DNA of 50,528 nucleotides, taken from JADJQU01 sp035490315. Lineage in GTDB: Bacteria; Planctomycetota; UBA1135; GCA-002686595. The stretch covers positions 1 through 50,528 of the forward strand of contig DATHET010000075.1 of NCBI GenBank assembly GCA_035490315.1. Reading direction: 5' to 3'. How positions within the stretch are numbered: position 1 is the stretch's first letter; the number at the start of each line of letters is the position of its first letter. The position numbers were made by a program, and so were the translations under genes. Positions 1 through 8,796 of the stretch are shown here, one piece after another. Under the pieces are notes generated by a model. It searched no databases. It worked only from the letters and a program-made list of their open reading frames with translations, and had not been told where the DNA came from.

Positions 1-67
1 GTCCGGAGTCGGGCGGCTGGCATCGCCGGCGCGGCGCGCCGGCGATGCCAGCCGCCCGACTCCGGAC
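1..67. repeat. Perfect 33-bp inverted repeat (hairpin)
   Basis: Bases 1-33 are the exact reverse complement of bases 35-67, leaving one unpaired base at position 34. The arms are very GC-rich. No T tract follows, so it is not a classic intrinsic terminator. It sits at the very edge of the window, so it could be a real intergenic palindrome, a bidirectional terminator, or a fold-back artefact at a contig end. The symmetry is directly visible; its meaning is not. A longer hairpin of the same style, unrelated in sequence, lies at 33017-33106. Confidence 0.8.
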
Positions 68-208
68 GATTTCACCTGACTCCGTCTTGGGTCGGGGAAG
101 AGCGGAATCGCGAAGCGCCTGTAACGCCGGCGCAGTTCTCCGCATGTGGGCTTCACAGCGCCCGTCGGTGGCGCGCCGTTCCACGAACTCCGCTCGAGCC
201 ACGCCTCC

Positions 209-1924
209 ATGAAGACCCAGGTCGCCCCCCTCGCGTTCCTCGCCATCCTTGGCTTGACCTCCGCCGCCAGCGCCCAGGCCCCGCTCTACGACATCCCGGG
301 GGTCGCGAACTCGAGCCTCGGATGGGGACTCGGATCGGTCGGCGACGTCGACGGCGATGGGCGCGACGACATCCTGGTCGGCGCTCCGACCGCCGACGGG
401 CTCGAGGCGAACTCCGGCCAGGCGATGATCCTCTCCAGCGTCAACGCCTGGCCGATCCGCACCTTCCAGGGCGAGTTCACGGGCGACCGTTTCGGAACCT
501 CTGTGGCGGGAATCGGCGACCTGACCGGTGACGGGATCAGCGAGGTCGCGGTCGGCGCGCCGGAGCACGATCGCCAGCTAACCCAGGACGCCGGCGCGGT
601 CTACATCTTCAACGGTGCGACCGGCGCCGAGATCATGAAGTATGCGGGCAGCTTCACCAGCGACAAGTTCGGCTGGTGCGTGTCTCCCGCCGGCGACGCC
701 AATGGCGATGGAACGCCCGACTTCGCCTACGGCGCTCCCTATGCCGATTCGAACTCGCTCGGGGTCAATGTCGGCCTGGTGAAGATCATCTCCGGCGCGT
801 CGCTCCTCCCCCTGCAGACGTATTGGGGCGAGACCGCGGGCGACTACTTCGGCTACTCGATCTGCGCGATCGGCGATCTCACCGGTGACGGCAAGAGCGA
901 CATGATCGCGGGCGCGCCCAATTACAACCTGGGCGGCGTCTCGAACGCGGGTCGCGTGTACCGCCTCTCGGGCGGGACCAATTCGCGCGTCAACATGCTC
1001 AGCGGCGGCGTCACCAACGGCAACGTGGGGTTCTCGGTCTCCGCACTGCCGGACGTCAACCTCGACGGAGTCACGGAAATCGCGGTCGGCGAGCCGGGTT
1101 GGAACGGGCTGGGCGCCAACACGGGCCGAGTGCGCGCCCTGTCGGGTCTCGGCGGCTCGATCGTGCAGACCTACTCGTACCTCGCGGGCGTCGGCTTCGG
1201 ATTCTCGGTGGCCGGCCTGCACGACATCGACGGAGACGGCCGCGGCGACCTGATCGTCGGCCTGCCTTACCTCGACTCGGCCCCGCTCTTCGACGTCGGC
1301 TCCGCGTTCATCATCTCCGGGCAGCTCGGGACCGTGCTCGGGTCGGCCAGCGGCTACGGCGGGAGCGACTACATGGGCTTTGCCGTCGCGAATGCCGGCG
1401 ATCTCAACAACGACGGAATCGACGACATGCTGATGTCCGCGCCGGTGAGCACGGCGCCGTTCACGAACGGTGGATGGGTGCGAGCCCACCTCGGCGGCGC
1501 GCCGACTCCGACGGGATATTGCACGGCCAAGGTCAATTCTCTGGGTTGCACGCCGACGATCAGCTACGGCGGGTGCGCGAGTCGCTCGCTCGGCAGCGGG
1601 ATAGCGATCGTCGGGCAGAACGTGCGCCCGGGACTTCCGGGAATCCTTTTGTGGTCGGTGGCGCAGAATGCCTTGCCGTTCAGCGGCGGGACCCTGTGCG
1701 TCGGCGCGCCGATCAAGCGCACGCCGGGTCAGATCTCGACCTCGATCCCGAGCAGCTCCTGCACCGGCCAGTACTACTACCTGTTCAGCACGGCCTACCT
1801 GGCGGCGAACAACTTGAATCCGGGTCAAGCGGTCCACACGCAGTACTGGAGCCGCGACAACGGCTTCTCCGCGCCGAACAACGTCGGTCTGACCGCCGGC
1901 TTGAAGTTCACCGTCGTGCCCTGA
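209..1924 (+). CDS. Secreted FG-GAP repeat (integrin alpha-like beta-propeller) protein
   Basis: I chose the ATG at 209 because it gives a clean signal peptide (MKTQ, a hydrophobic stretch, then cleavage after an ASAQA-like site). The in-frame ATG at 146 would add 21 residues without hydrophobic character. About seven tandem repeats follow, each with a DxDGDGxxD-like calcium loop and a (V/I)GAP-type ending, for example GDVDGDGRDD and GDLTGDGISE. This is the FG-GAP pattern of a seven-bladed propeller. The last ~130 residues form a separate module starting near GYCTAKVNSLGC, with about six cysteines and a short ending in KFTVVP. From the family I infer an exported, calcium-stabilised, adhesion- or surface-type protein. 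The ligand is unknown. The C-terminal module may be a lineage-specific sorting or capping domain, which is inference. Confidence 0.85.
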   Translation: MKTQVAPLAFLAILGLTSAASAQAPLYDIPGVANSSLGWGLGSVGDVDGDGRDDILVGAPTADGLEANSGQAMILSSVNAWPIRTFQGEFTGDRFGTSVAGIGDLTGDGISEVAVGAPEHDRQLTQDAGAVYIFNGATGAEIMKYAGSFTSDKFGWCVSPAGDANGDGTPDFAYGAPYADSNSLGVNVGLVKIISGASLLPLQTYWGETAGDYFGYSICAIGDLTGDGKSDMIAGAPNYNLGGVSNAGRVYRLSGGTNSRVNMLSGGVTNGNVGFSVSALPDVNLDGVTEIAVGEPGWNGLGANTGRVRALSGLGGSIVQTYSYLAGVGFGFSVAGLHDIDGDGRGDLIVGLPYLDSAPLFDVGSAFIISGQLGTVLGSASGYGGSDYMGFAVANAGDLNNDGIDDMLMSAPVSTAPFTNGGWVRAHLGGAPTPTGYCTAKVNSLGCTPTISYGGCASRSLGSGIAIVGQNVRPGLPGILLWSVAQNALPFSGGTLCVGAPIKRTPGQISTSIPSSSCTGQYYYLFSTAYLAANNLNPGQAVHTQYWSRDNGFSAPNNVGLTAGLKFTVVP

Positions 1925-2055
1925 GCGGCGGCCAGGGGCCGTGGCGGCGAAAGTCGCGGCCAGAAACGTCGGGGAGGGCAGCTCGAGCTTGAGCTGTCGG
2001 GGACAAGGGCCGATCATCCTAGTCCCCCGCGCCAGGTCCCCTGGACGCCTCCCCC

Positions 2056-3456
2056 ATGCACGTCGTGATCCTCGGCGCCGGTCTCGCGGGCTTGTCGGCG
2101 GCCCATGGTCTCTCCAAGGCCGGCCACCAGGTCACGCTGCTCGAGAAGCAGGACTACGTCGGCGGGATGGCTTCGAGCTGGCAGGTCGGTCCCTACTGGC
2201 TCGACCACGGCCCGCACCGCTTCCACTCGCGCGACCAGGAATTGATCGCGCACCTCTACGAGATCCTCGACAACGACGTCGTGATCCGCGAGCGGCGCTC
2301 GCGCATCTACCTGCTCGGCAAGTTCTTCGATTATCCGTTGCGGGCGAGCAACGTGCTCAACAACCTGCCGTTCACGCTGCTCGTGCGCGCGATCCTCGAT
2401 TACATCTGGATCCGCGTCGTGCAGTGGTTCCGGCCGATCCCGGATTCGAATTTCGAGAATTGGGTCAAGAAGCGCTTCGGCAACACGCTCTATGAATTGT
2501 TCTTCGGGGCCTACACCTCGAAGGCCTGGGGCATGCCGACCAACCAGATCTCGGCCGATTGGGCGGCGCAGCGCATCAGCCAGGCGAATCTCTGGGACAC
2601 GGTGGTGAAGACTCTGCGCCCGCCGACCGACGGCGAGGTGCGCAGCCTGGTCACGCAATTCTGGTATCCCGGCCACGGCGGGATCGGCCAGCTCAGCCGC
2701 AAGTACGCGGAGAAGATCCGCCAGCAGGGCGGCGAGATCTTCCTCGGCACGCCGGTCGAGCGCATCGACATCGAGAACGCCCGGGTGAAGCAGGTGAGCT
2801 TCACGCGCGACGGCGTGCGCGTCGACCTGCCCTGCGATCAGATCATCAGCACGATTCCCCTGCCGCGACTGCTCGAGGCCTTGAATCCGCGCGTCGATCC
2901 CGCGGTGACCGCCGCGATCGGCCGGCTCAAGTACATCGGGATCGTGTTCATCTACCTCGAGGTGATGCGCGCGAGCGTGATCCCCGACCACTGGGTCTAC
3001 CTGCCGCAGAAGGATCTGACGATCCACCGCATCACCGAGTTCAAGAATTTCAGCGACACCAGCGCGCCCGGCGACCGCACGGTGGTGTGCTGCGAGATCA
3101 CCTGCCGGCCCGGCGACGAGCGCTGGAAGCTGCCGCTCGCCGAGGCGGCGCGCATCGCGGAGGCGGATCTGGTCAAGATCGGCGTGGTCCAACCGGGCGA
3201 GACGCGCGGCATCGACCTCGCGAAGCTGCCCTACGCCTATCCGGTCTACGACCTGCAGTACAAGGAGAACCTCGACGTGCTGCGCGCGGCGACGGCGGGC
3301 ATCGCGAACCTCGCGACCACCGGGCGTCAGGGTCTGTACCGCTACAACAACATGGACCACTCGATCGCGATGGGCCGCAAATACGCCGAGCAGATCGCTT
3401 GCGGGCTCGACCTCGGCGCGGAATCGGTCGCGGCGGAACGCGAGTACTTCGGGTGA
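2056..3456 (+). CDS. FAD-dependent oxidoreductase (amine oxidase / UDP-galactopyranose mutase-like)
   Basis: The 466-residue protein opens with a dinucleotide-binding Rossmann motif GAGLAGLSAA (residues 7-16). An acidic residue (E30) ends the second strand, and a GGMASS turn follows, as in FAD enzymes of the protoporphyrinogen oxidase / amine oxidase / UGM superfamily. The middle (LDHGPHRFHS, then YTSKAWGMP) resembles annotated protoporphyrinogen-oxidase-like or NAD(P)-binding proteins of polysaccharide clusters. The C terminus has the typical FAD-closing segment (TGRQGLYRYNNMDHS). The stop overlaps the GTG start of a zinc-ribbon methyltransferase, which in turn overlaps a second methyltransferase. 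A role in glycan or lipid modification is therefore more likely than haem synthesis. The exact substrate cannot be read from the sequence. Confidence 0.8.
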   Translation: MHVVILGAGLAGLSAAHGLSKAGHQVTLLEKQDYVGGMASSWQVGPYWLDHGPHRFHSRDQELIAHLYEILDNDVVIRERRSRIYLLGKFFDYPLRASNVLNNLPFTLLVRAILDYIWIRVVQWFRPIPDSNFENWVKKRFGNTLYELFFGAYTSKAWGMPTNQISADWAAQRISQANLWDTVVKTLRPPTDGEVRSLVTQFWYPGHGGIGQLSRKYAEKIRQQGGEIFLGTPVERIDIENARVKQVSFTRDGVRVDLPCDQIISTIPLPRLLEALNPRVDPAVTAAIGRLKYIGIVFIYLEVMRASVIPDHWVYLPQKDLTIHRITEFKNFSDTSAPGDRTVVCCEITCRPGDERWKLPLAEAARIAEADLVKIGVVQPGETRGIDLAKLPYAYPVYDLQYKENLDVLRAATAGIANLATTGRQGLYRYNNMDHSIAMGRKYAEQIACGLDLGAESVAAEREYFG

Positions 3457-4370
3457 GCGACGGCGCCCCGACGCAGGCGGCAGCCGGGATCGATCCAGCC
3501 TGCCCGCTGTGCGGATCGCGCGCGCGGCGCGAGCTGCGCCGGGATGGCGCGCACACGCTGGTGCGCTGCGAAGGCTGCGAGCTGTGCTACGTGACGCCGC
3601 GGCGCGAGGCGGCGCTGCTGCTCTCGGAGGTCTACGACGCGAGCTACTGGCGCTCGCCGGCGGCGCGCGAGCGAGGCTACAGCGACTACGCCGGGGAGGA
3701 AGCCCTGTACTTGCGCACGTTTCGCCGGCGCTTCGATCAGTTGGCCCCGCAACTGCCGCGCGGCGGGCGCGCGCTCGACGTCGGTTGCGCGGCGGGCTTC
3801 TCGATGCGCGTGCTCGAGGAGCGCGGCTTCGAAGTTTTCGGGATCGAGCCCTCCGCCGCGATCCGCGCGGTGGCCTTGCGGCACTTCGCGCCGGAGCGCA
3901 TCCACGGGGGCACTTTGATCGACGCGCCGTTCGATCCAGGCTCGTTCGACCTGATCGTGATGTGGGACGTGCTGGAACACCTGCCGGATCCGGTCGAAGG
4001 CCTGCGCAAGGCGGCTGCGCTGCTCACCCCCGAAGGCCGCCTGGTGCTCGAGACACAGAACATTGAGGCCCTGGCCGCGCGCGTGCTCGGATCGCGCTGG
4101 ACGCACTTCAAGCACGACGAGCACCTGGTGCACTTCTCGCGCAAGACCTTGAAGCGCGCCCTGGAGTCGGCTGGATTCGAGCTCCTGTCGCTGACCTCGC
4201 GCGGCGCGGGCAAGCTGGTCTCGCCGCGGTTCATCGCCGAGCGCGCGCGCCGCCTCGCGCCGGCTCTCGCCTGGGCCTTCGCTCCCCTCGCGAGACTTCC
4301 GATCGCCGGCATCTACGTGAATCCCTTCGACGAGTTGATCGCCGTGGCGCGCCCCGCCGCGCGAGCCTGA
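3453..4370 (+). CDS. Zinc-ribbon class I SAM-dependent methyltransferase
   Basis: It starts at a GTG (3453) that overlaps the upstream stop by four bases. Earlier in-frame codons lie inside the oxidoreductase and are ignored. The N terminus carries CPLC (C17, C20) and a second cysteine pair near C39/C42-C45 (CEGCELC), a zinc-ribbon arrangement seen in methyltransferases of sugar and lipid clusters. The SAM fold follows: motif I ALDVGCAAG (about residues 107-115), an acidic second strand (GIEPS), and motif IV-like DLIVMWDVLEHLPDP. Length is 305 residues. It lies in one overlapping operon with the FAD oxidoreductase before it and a second methyltransferase after it (1-base overlap), suggesting successive modifications of one small molecule or glycan. 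The acceptor is unknown. Confidence 0.85.
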   Translation: MSDGAPTQAAAGIDPACPLCGSRARRELRRDGAHTLVRCEGCELCYVTPRREAALLLSEVYDASYWRSPAARERGYSDYAGEEALYLRTFRRRFDQLAPQLPRGGRALDVGCAAGFSMRVLEERGFEVFGIEPSAAIRAVALRHFAPERIHGGTLIDAPFDPGSFDLIVMWDVLEHLPDPVEGLRKAAALLTPEGRLVLETQNIEALAARVLGSRWTHFKHDEHLVHFSRKTLKRALESAGFELLSLTSRGAGKLVSPRFIAERARRLAPALAWAFAPLARLPIAGIYVNPFDELIAVARPAARA

Positions 4371-5116
4371 TGCGGCGCGGTGCCTTCGAGCAATTCGCGC
4401 GGCTGGACCAGGATCACTGGTGGTTCCGCGGCCGGCGCGCGGTGTACCTGGGATTGCTCGAGCAGGTCCTCGCCGGCGCCAGGCCCGCGCGCGCCCTCGA
4501 CCTGGGCTGCGGGCCGGGAGGATTCCTGCCCGGTCTCGCGCGGCTTTGCGAGCGCGTGGTCGCCGCCGATTCGGATCTGGACAGTCTGCAGGCACTCGCC
4601 TGGGACCAGCGCGTCCTGATGGGCGCTCATGCCCTCCCGTTCGCGGATCGAAGCTTCGACCTGGTGACGCTGTTCGACGTGATCGAGCACCTCGACGACG
4701 ATCTCGGCGCCCTGCGCGAAGTCAACCGCGTGCTGGGACCCAAGGGCCTGGTCGCCGTGAGCGTGCCGGCCTATCCGTGGCTCTTCTCGAACAACGACCG
4801 CGTCGCGATGCACCGCCGGCGCTACACGCGCAAGCGCCTGGCAGGCACCCTGGAGCAAGCCGGATTCGAAGTGTTGCGCAACACCCACGCCAACGTGTTG
4901 CTGACGCCGGTGATCGTTCCGCTGACCCTGGTCAGCAAGGCCGTCGAAGCCACGCCGCTCTCGCGCGTGGATTCCGAGCACACCAATTTGAGCTGGCCCC
5001 TGCCGCGCTTCGCCCACCATCTGCTCGCGCGGGTCTTCGCGAGCGAGCTGGCGTTGACGCGGCGCTTCGACGCGCCCTTCGGTCACTCGATCGCGGCGAT
5101 CGCGCGCAGGCGCTGA
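4370..5116 (+). CDS. Class I SAM-dependent methyltransferase
   Basis: The ATG shares one base with the preceding TGA (TGATG), so translation is probably coupled. The protein is 248 residues with motif I LDLGCGPG (residues 43-50), an acidic loop after the second strand (AADSDLDSL), and the DLVTLFDVIEHLDDD segment typical of Methyltransf_11/25 families. The second half contains RRRYTRKRL and several hydrophobic stretches, which would suit a lipid-linked or membrane-proximal acceptor; that is inference. Last gene of the 2056-5116 trio. It ends 18 bases from the convergent chaperone gene. Confidence 0.85.
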   Translation: MRRGAFEQFARLDQDHWWFRGRRAVYLGLLEQVLAGARPARALDLGCGPGGFLPGLARLCERVVAADSDLDSLQALAWDQRVLMGAHALPFADRSFDLVTLFDVIEHLDDDLGALREVNRVLGPKGLVAVSVPAYPWLFSNNDRVAMHRRRYTRKRLAGTLEQAGFEVLRNTHANVLLTPVIVPLTLVSKAVEATPLSRVDSEHTNLSWPLPRFAHHLLARVFASELALTRRFDAPFGHSIAAIARRR

Positions 5117-5134
5117 GTCGCGGCGACCCCGCGA

Positions 5135-6991
5135 TCAGGTCCCGGGCTCCGGAATTTCCTTCGAGCCCTTGACGCGCAACTTGAAGCGCTCGCCGAGGGC
5201 CGCGGGCGAGAAGTTGGTCTTGAAGAAGGCTTCGTCGTTGTCCCGCTGCAGCTTCTTCATGTACTGGTCCAGATCGCCCGGAGTGAGCTTGACCACCGGC
5301 GGCTCGCGCGTGCCGAGCGAGCGGACAAGGTAGCTGTGCATGCGCGTCCGATCCGGCTGGACCGGCGCCACTTCATCGGCGGGGAGGTTGCGCAGGAAAC
5401 CGCTAGTGCGCAGGAAATCGTGCGAAGGCTTGCTCGCCTCCGGATCGCTGCCCTGCTCGCTGAACGACATCCAGTCGCGGCGCTCGACAGTCATGCCGGC
5501 GGCTTCCGCCGCAGCCTTGAAAGCCGCTTCGTCCGCCTTGGGATTCTTGGTTGGCGCGGTTTCCTCGGGCTTGGGGAAAGTGTCGCGGATCGCGTTGAGC
5601 TTGGCCGTCGCCAGCTCCTGGGTCTTCTGCTTCAACCACTCCGTCTGGGCCTTGTCGGCGACCTTCTCGAAAGGCGGCGGCGACGCGGGGATCTTCTCGG
5701 TCACGCGGGCGAAGCTGAATCCGTTGCGATCGACAGCCACGTCCGCCGCGAAATCGTCCTTCTGCGTTCCCATGATCGAGCGCGCGATGAACGGGCCGCC
5801 GTAATCGGGCAGGGCCGACCATTCCGCTTCGGTCTTGGCGGCGTCCACGGGGCGGTAACTCAGCCCGAAGGTGGTCGCCTCCATCGCGAGGTCGATCGGA
5901 GTCCCGGCCTGCTTGCGCGCCTTGACGTCGGAAACCCAGGCGCGGAAGGCTTCGAGGATCATCGACTCCTGCTTCGCGAGCTCGGCGACCTCCTCGTAGG
6001 AATTGAGCAGGCGATCCTTGCCCTCGGCTTCCGGCGAGCCCTCGGGCAGCGGCGTCGCGCGCACGAAGCGCACGCTGGAGTACTGGTTGTAGTAGTCCTT
6101 GGCGAGCTGCTCCTGATCGCGGTCCGCGGCCAGCGGGAAGCGCTCGAGCAGCGCGGTCGCGGGGTTTTCGCCGGCCACGCGGTAAGCGATCAGCTCGGCC
6201 GCATTGGTCTCCGGCAGGAAATCCGCGAAGAACAGCTGCTGCTTGTCCGGCAGCTCGTCGTACCAGGCCTTCAAGCCGGCGGCATCGGGCATCTGTGCCC
6301 GGGCTTCGGCGTCGAAGCTCGCGTGATCGACTCCGACCAGGTCGAAGGCGACCTGGGGATGCATCGATTTCCAATGCGCCTCGATCGCCTGGTTGTCGGG
6401 ACGCGGCGACATCGAGGACAGGAGCGACAGGTAGCGATTGATGCGCAGCTTGCGGCGCAGCACGCCCTCGAACACCCTCCCGGGAACTCCGTTGTTCTGC
6501 AGGACCAGCTTGTAGAGCTGCTGGTTCTGGAAGGCCATCGAGAGGCCGGACGTGCCCTCGAAGACTTCCTTGCTGAGCTCCTTGATCGGGATCTCGACAC
6601 CCGATTGCTTGGCCAGCTCGTCGAGCAGGAGCTCGGTGGCCAGGCGGTCGTCGTCGGTCTGAGTGCGGTCGTTGACCACGCGCCGGTAGTCGTCCTCGCG
6701 GCGCTTCTCGTCCATGAACTCGACCGCGGTCAGGACCCGCTTGCCGACGATCGGCCCGTCCCAGGAAACGAGGTCCTGGTTGGTCGCCTTGCGGCCGAAC
6801 GAGGACATCAGCTCGTCGCCGACCGTGAAGATGACCAGGATGAAAATGGTCAGGAAGAGCAGGAACAGGAAGCGCAGCTTGCTGGTCCCCTTCGGGACGA
6901 CGATCGCGTCGTCGTCGTGGAGCTCCTGGAGGTTCTTGGTCGCACCGGGACCGTGTTCCTCGGGACCGGGATGCTTGGCTCTGGTGGACAT
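5135..6991 (-). CDS. Membrane-anchored SurA/PpiD-like periplasmic chaperone
   Basis: The start at 6991 (MSTRAK) gives a soluble acidic N terminus of ~39 residues, then one strong membrane segment (about residues 40-58, FLFLLFLTIFILVIFTVG). About 560 outward-facing residues follow. This is the PpiD layout: short cytoplasmic tail, one helix, then a long helical SurA_N-like region (EFMDEKRREDDYRR) with scattered rotamase-like segments (ALPDYGGPFIARSIMG; NGFSFARVTEKIPASPPP). I do not see a complete consensus parvulin active site, so chaperone rather than isomerase activity is likelier. It lies convergent to the methyltransferase trio and downstream of scpB. The window encodes two more proteins of this superfamily (12590-13627 and 37014-38429). 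Confidence 0.7.
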   Translation of the reverse strand: MSTRAKHPGPEEHGPGATKNLQELHDDDAIVVPKGTSKLRFLFLLFLTIFILVIFTVGDELMSSFGRKATNQDLVSWDGPIVGKRVLTAVEFMDEKRREDDYRRVVNDRTQTDDDRLATELLLDELAKQSGVEIPIKELSKEVFEGTSGLSMAFQNQQLYKLVLQNNGVPGRVFEGVLRRKLRINRYLSLLSSMSPRPDNQAIEAHWKSMHPQVAFDLVGVDHASFDAEARAQMPDAAGLKAWYDELPDKQQLFFADFLPETNAAELIAYRVAGENPATALLERFPLAADRDQEQLAKDYYNQYSSVRFVRATPLPEGSPEAEGKDRLLNSYEEVAELAKQESMILEAFRAWVSDVKARKQAGTPIDLAMEATTFGLSYRPVDAAKTEAEWSALPDYGGPFIARSIMGTQKDDFAADVAVDRNGFSFARVTEKIPASPPPFEKVADKAQTEWLKQKTQELATAKLNAIRDTFPKPEETAPTKNPKADEAAFKAAAEAAGMTVERRDWMSFSEQGSDPEASKPSHDFLRTSGFLRNLPADEVAPVQPDRTRMHSYLVRSLGTREPPVVKLTPGDLDQYMKKLQRDNDEAFFKTNFSPAALGERFKLRVKGSKEIPEPGT

Positions 6992-7129
6992 GCTGCTGGA
7001 CCGCCCCGTGGAGCGGATGGCGCGAAGGCCGCGGCCCGAAATCCGGGAGCGGCCGCTTGGCGGGGCGAAGAGTGTAGGGGCGGCCTCGCCTCCACCGCAA
7101 CCGCGGCGGGCTTGGGCCACGCGGTCAGG

Positions 7130-7810
7130 TCACGAGTCCCGGACCAGTTCCGCGTCGCGCGGCAGGTCCTGGAGGTCCGCAAGCCCGAAGGTGTCGAGGA
7201 ATTTGCGCGTCGTGACGTAGAGCAGAGCGTGGCCGGGATCGTCAGAACGGCCGGCGACCTTGACCAGCCCGCGGTCGACGAGGGTGCGCAGGATCGGCCC
7301 GACCTGGACGCCGCGGACGGCCTCGATCTCGGCCTTGGTGACCGGCTGGCGGTAAGCGACCACGGCCAGAGTCTCGAGCGCGGCCGGGCTGACCTTGTCC
7401 TCGCGCTTGACCTTGGCGAAGCGTGCCACGACGTCGGCCATGTCGCGCGCCGAGAACAATTGCCAGCCGCCGGCGATGGCGACCAGCTCGAAGGGCAGGC
7501 CGGAGCTGACCAGCCGCGCCGAGACGCGATCGAGGGCGGCGGCGACGTGGGCCGGCGTGGTGTGCTCGAGCACCGCGGCGATGCGCGCGTTCGAGAGCGG
7601 CTCGGAGGAAGCGAAGAGCAGTGCAGCGACCGCGCGCTCGAGTTGATCCTCAGGCCAGGCCGGCGCGGCCTCGGCGCCCTCGGGATTCGAAGTCACGCGC
7701 ACCTCCCTGGGATCGGGCTCCGGCGATTCGGCCTGATCTCCCGCTTCCGACGAATTCTGGCTGACTGCGATCTCGTCGACTTCGCAGCTCGAATCAGGAG
7801 GGCTTGCCAT
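7130..7810 (-). CDS. scpB: Segregation and condensation protein B
   Basis: The ATG at 7810 gives a 226-residue protein. A disordered acidic N-terminal ~55 residues precedes the conserved core of two winged-helix domains: LERAVAALLFASSEPLS, then ALETLAVVAYRQPVTKAEIEAVRGV, then LVDRGLVKVAGR and ALLYVTTRKFLDTFGL. These are hallmark ScpB segments. ScpB dimerises and binds the ScpA kleisin to close the SMC ring on chromosomal DNA. No scpA or smc lies in the window, so the usual scpA-scpB pairing is not visible here, although scpA could lie elsewhere. The start is shared by a short divergent region with the sensor-domain gene at 8037. Confidence 0.93.
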   Translation of the reverse strand: MASPPDSSCEVDEIAVSQNSSEAGDQAESPEPDPREVRVTSNPEGAEAAPAWPEDQLERAVAALLFASSEPLSNARIAAVLEHTTPAHVAAALDRVSARLVSSGLPFELVAIAGGWQLFSARDMADVVARFAKVKREDKVSPAALETLAVVAYRQPVTKAEIEAVRGVQVGPILRTLVDRGLVKVAGRSDDPGHALLYVTTRKFLDTFGLADLQDLPRDAELVRDS

Positions 7811-7914
7811 GGTGGAGAGAGCTTCCACCCCCGTCGATCCAGGGTCAAGGGTCGATCGGATTCGCTGTAGTGGAGTGGGCGTTCCGCGCGGAGCGTGAAC
7901 TCCGCTCGGCGCTG

Positions 7915-7942
7915 TTGACTGGGCCCGCGAACCAGGCACTAT
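7915..7942 (+). promoter_or_regulatory. Candidate sigma70-type promoter for the 8037 gene
   Basis: TTGACT (7915-7920; five of six consensus -35 bases) is followed after 16 bases by CACTAT (7937-7942; three of six -10 bases). It lies ~95 bases upstream of the first ATG of the plus-strand pseudopilin cluster, in the divergent scpB interval. The match is partial and unsupported by experiment. Confidence 0.3.
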
Positions 7943-8036
7943 CACGCCCGAGGATTCGCGCTGGAATCGCTATTCCACAGCTTGCGTCCGCAGACTCGAT
8001 CGTCCCTCGATCCCGCATTCGTGGACAAGCAACGTC

Positions 8037-8633
8037 ATGCGTGAGCGTCCCAAGGCACTGCTCGCTCTGGTCCTGTGCGCGATCTGCGCCCTCGCGGCCG
8101 GCGGTCTGTGGCAGCGGCTGAGCCACGAGCTCGACGAGCGCCGCTGGAGCGAGACCGAATCGAGGCTGCGCGAAAAGACCCTGCGGCTCGAGAAGGAGAT
8201 CGGAGCCGCCCTCGAATCGCCCGATCCCCCCGCGCTCCAGGCGAATGTGCTCGGCCAGGGCCGCCTCGATGGGATCCGCATCACCCTGATCCGAGCCGAT
8301 GGGACCGTCCTGGCGGATTCGGAGGGCAATCCCGCGGCCATGGACAACATGAGCGCGCGCCCCGAGGTCGTGGACGCATCGATCCAAGACTTCGGGTTCT
8401 GCCGCCGCTTCAGCCCGACGCTGGGCATCGACTCGCTTTTCGTAGCCAGGGCGGTTCGCCGGGACGGCAAGACTCTGGGCTGGATCCGGGCCTCGGTGCC
8501 CACCGCCAGCATCCCGACGCGCCAGGACACGGCCCAATGGGGCACGGTCGCCCTGATCGCCGCGGCGGCCCTCGCGGCCCTGGTCCTGGCAGGGATCGGG
8601 CTGCGAAGCCTGCTCAGGGCCCCCAGCGCCTGA
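8037..8633 (+). CDS. Two-TM extracytoplasmic sensor-domain protein lacking a kinase domain
   Basis: The 198-residue protein has a membrane helix at about residues 6-23 and another at about 169-190. They flank a ~140-residue exported domain, and only ~10 residues remain at the C terminus. The exported part includes a charged helix (ELDERRWSETESRLREKTLRLEKEI) and a PAS/Cache-like strand pattern ITLIRADGTVLADS. That pattern is typical of PhoR-type histidine kinases (phosphate-type sensors), but HAMP, HisKA and ATPase domains are absent. I see no frameshifted kinase remnant after the stop. It may signal through a partner or act structurally. It precedes three pilin-type genes in the same direction (163-base gap), so a role tied to that cluster is plausible but inferred. 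Confidence 0.6.
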   Translation: MRERPKALLALVLCAICALAAGGLWQRLSHELDERRWSETESRLREKTLRLEKEIGAALESPDPPALQANVLGQGRLDGIRITLIRADGTVLADSEGNPAAMDNMSARPEVVDASIQDFGFCRRFSPTLGIDSLFVARAVRRDGKTLGWIRASVPTASIPTRQDTAQWGTVALIAAAALAALVLAGIGLRSLLRAPSA

Positions 8634-8763
8634 CCCTGGGTCCGGGGCGTTGGCTGGAAGTGGCCTGGAACTTCAGCCATTCCGCCATCCGACAGGAAAT
8701 TGCATTTTTATTACGCCAGCGCCCCGGCGCTTGCCGAGATACCCGGCGACTGGGGTTGAGGGG

Positions 8764-8780
8764 TGTCCGCGGGGCGGACA
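8764..8780 (+). promoter_or_regulatory. Small hairpin just upstream of the pseudopilin start
   Basis: TGTCCGC and GCGGACA form a perfect 7-bp stem around a GGG loop. It is followed directly by a purine-rich Shine-Dalgarno-like run (GGGGGA) and the ATG at 8797. It could modulate translation or mRNA stability of the pilin cluster. An AT-rich patch (about 8698-8715) lies upstream and might hold a promoter. Both are weak inferences. Confidence 0.3.
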
Positions 8781-8796
8781 AAAGGCTGGGGGAATC

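Noticed and set aside
1979..1996. CAGCTC...GAGCTG stem after the FG-GAP gene as a terminator
   Set aside because: The stem is only six base pairs with no T run.
2056..3456. Protoporphyrinogen oxidase (hemY/hemG)
   Set aside because: The FAD signature fits the superfamily but the operon with two methyltransferases and the UGM-like middle make haem synthesis unlikely.
8037..8633. Frameshifted histidine kinase
   Set aside because: No kinase motifs (H-box, N, G1, G2) appear in any frame after the stop codon; the protein seems to be naturally short.
8634..8796. Possible c-di-GMP riboswitch before the first pseudopilin gene
   Set aside because: The stretch has several small stems, but I could not align it to the conserved bases of either c-di-GMP riboswitch class. 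Only the 17-base hairpin is kept.
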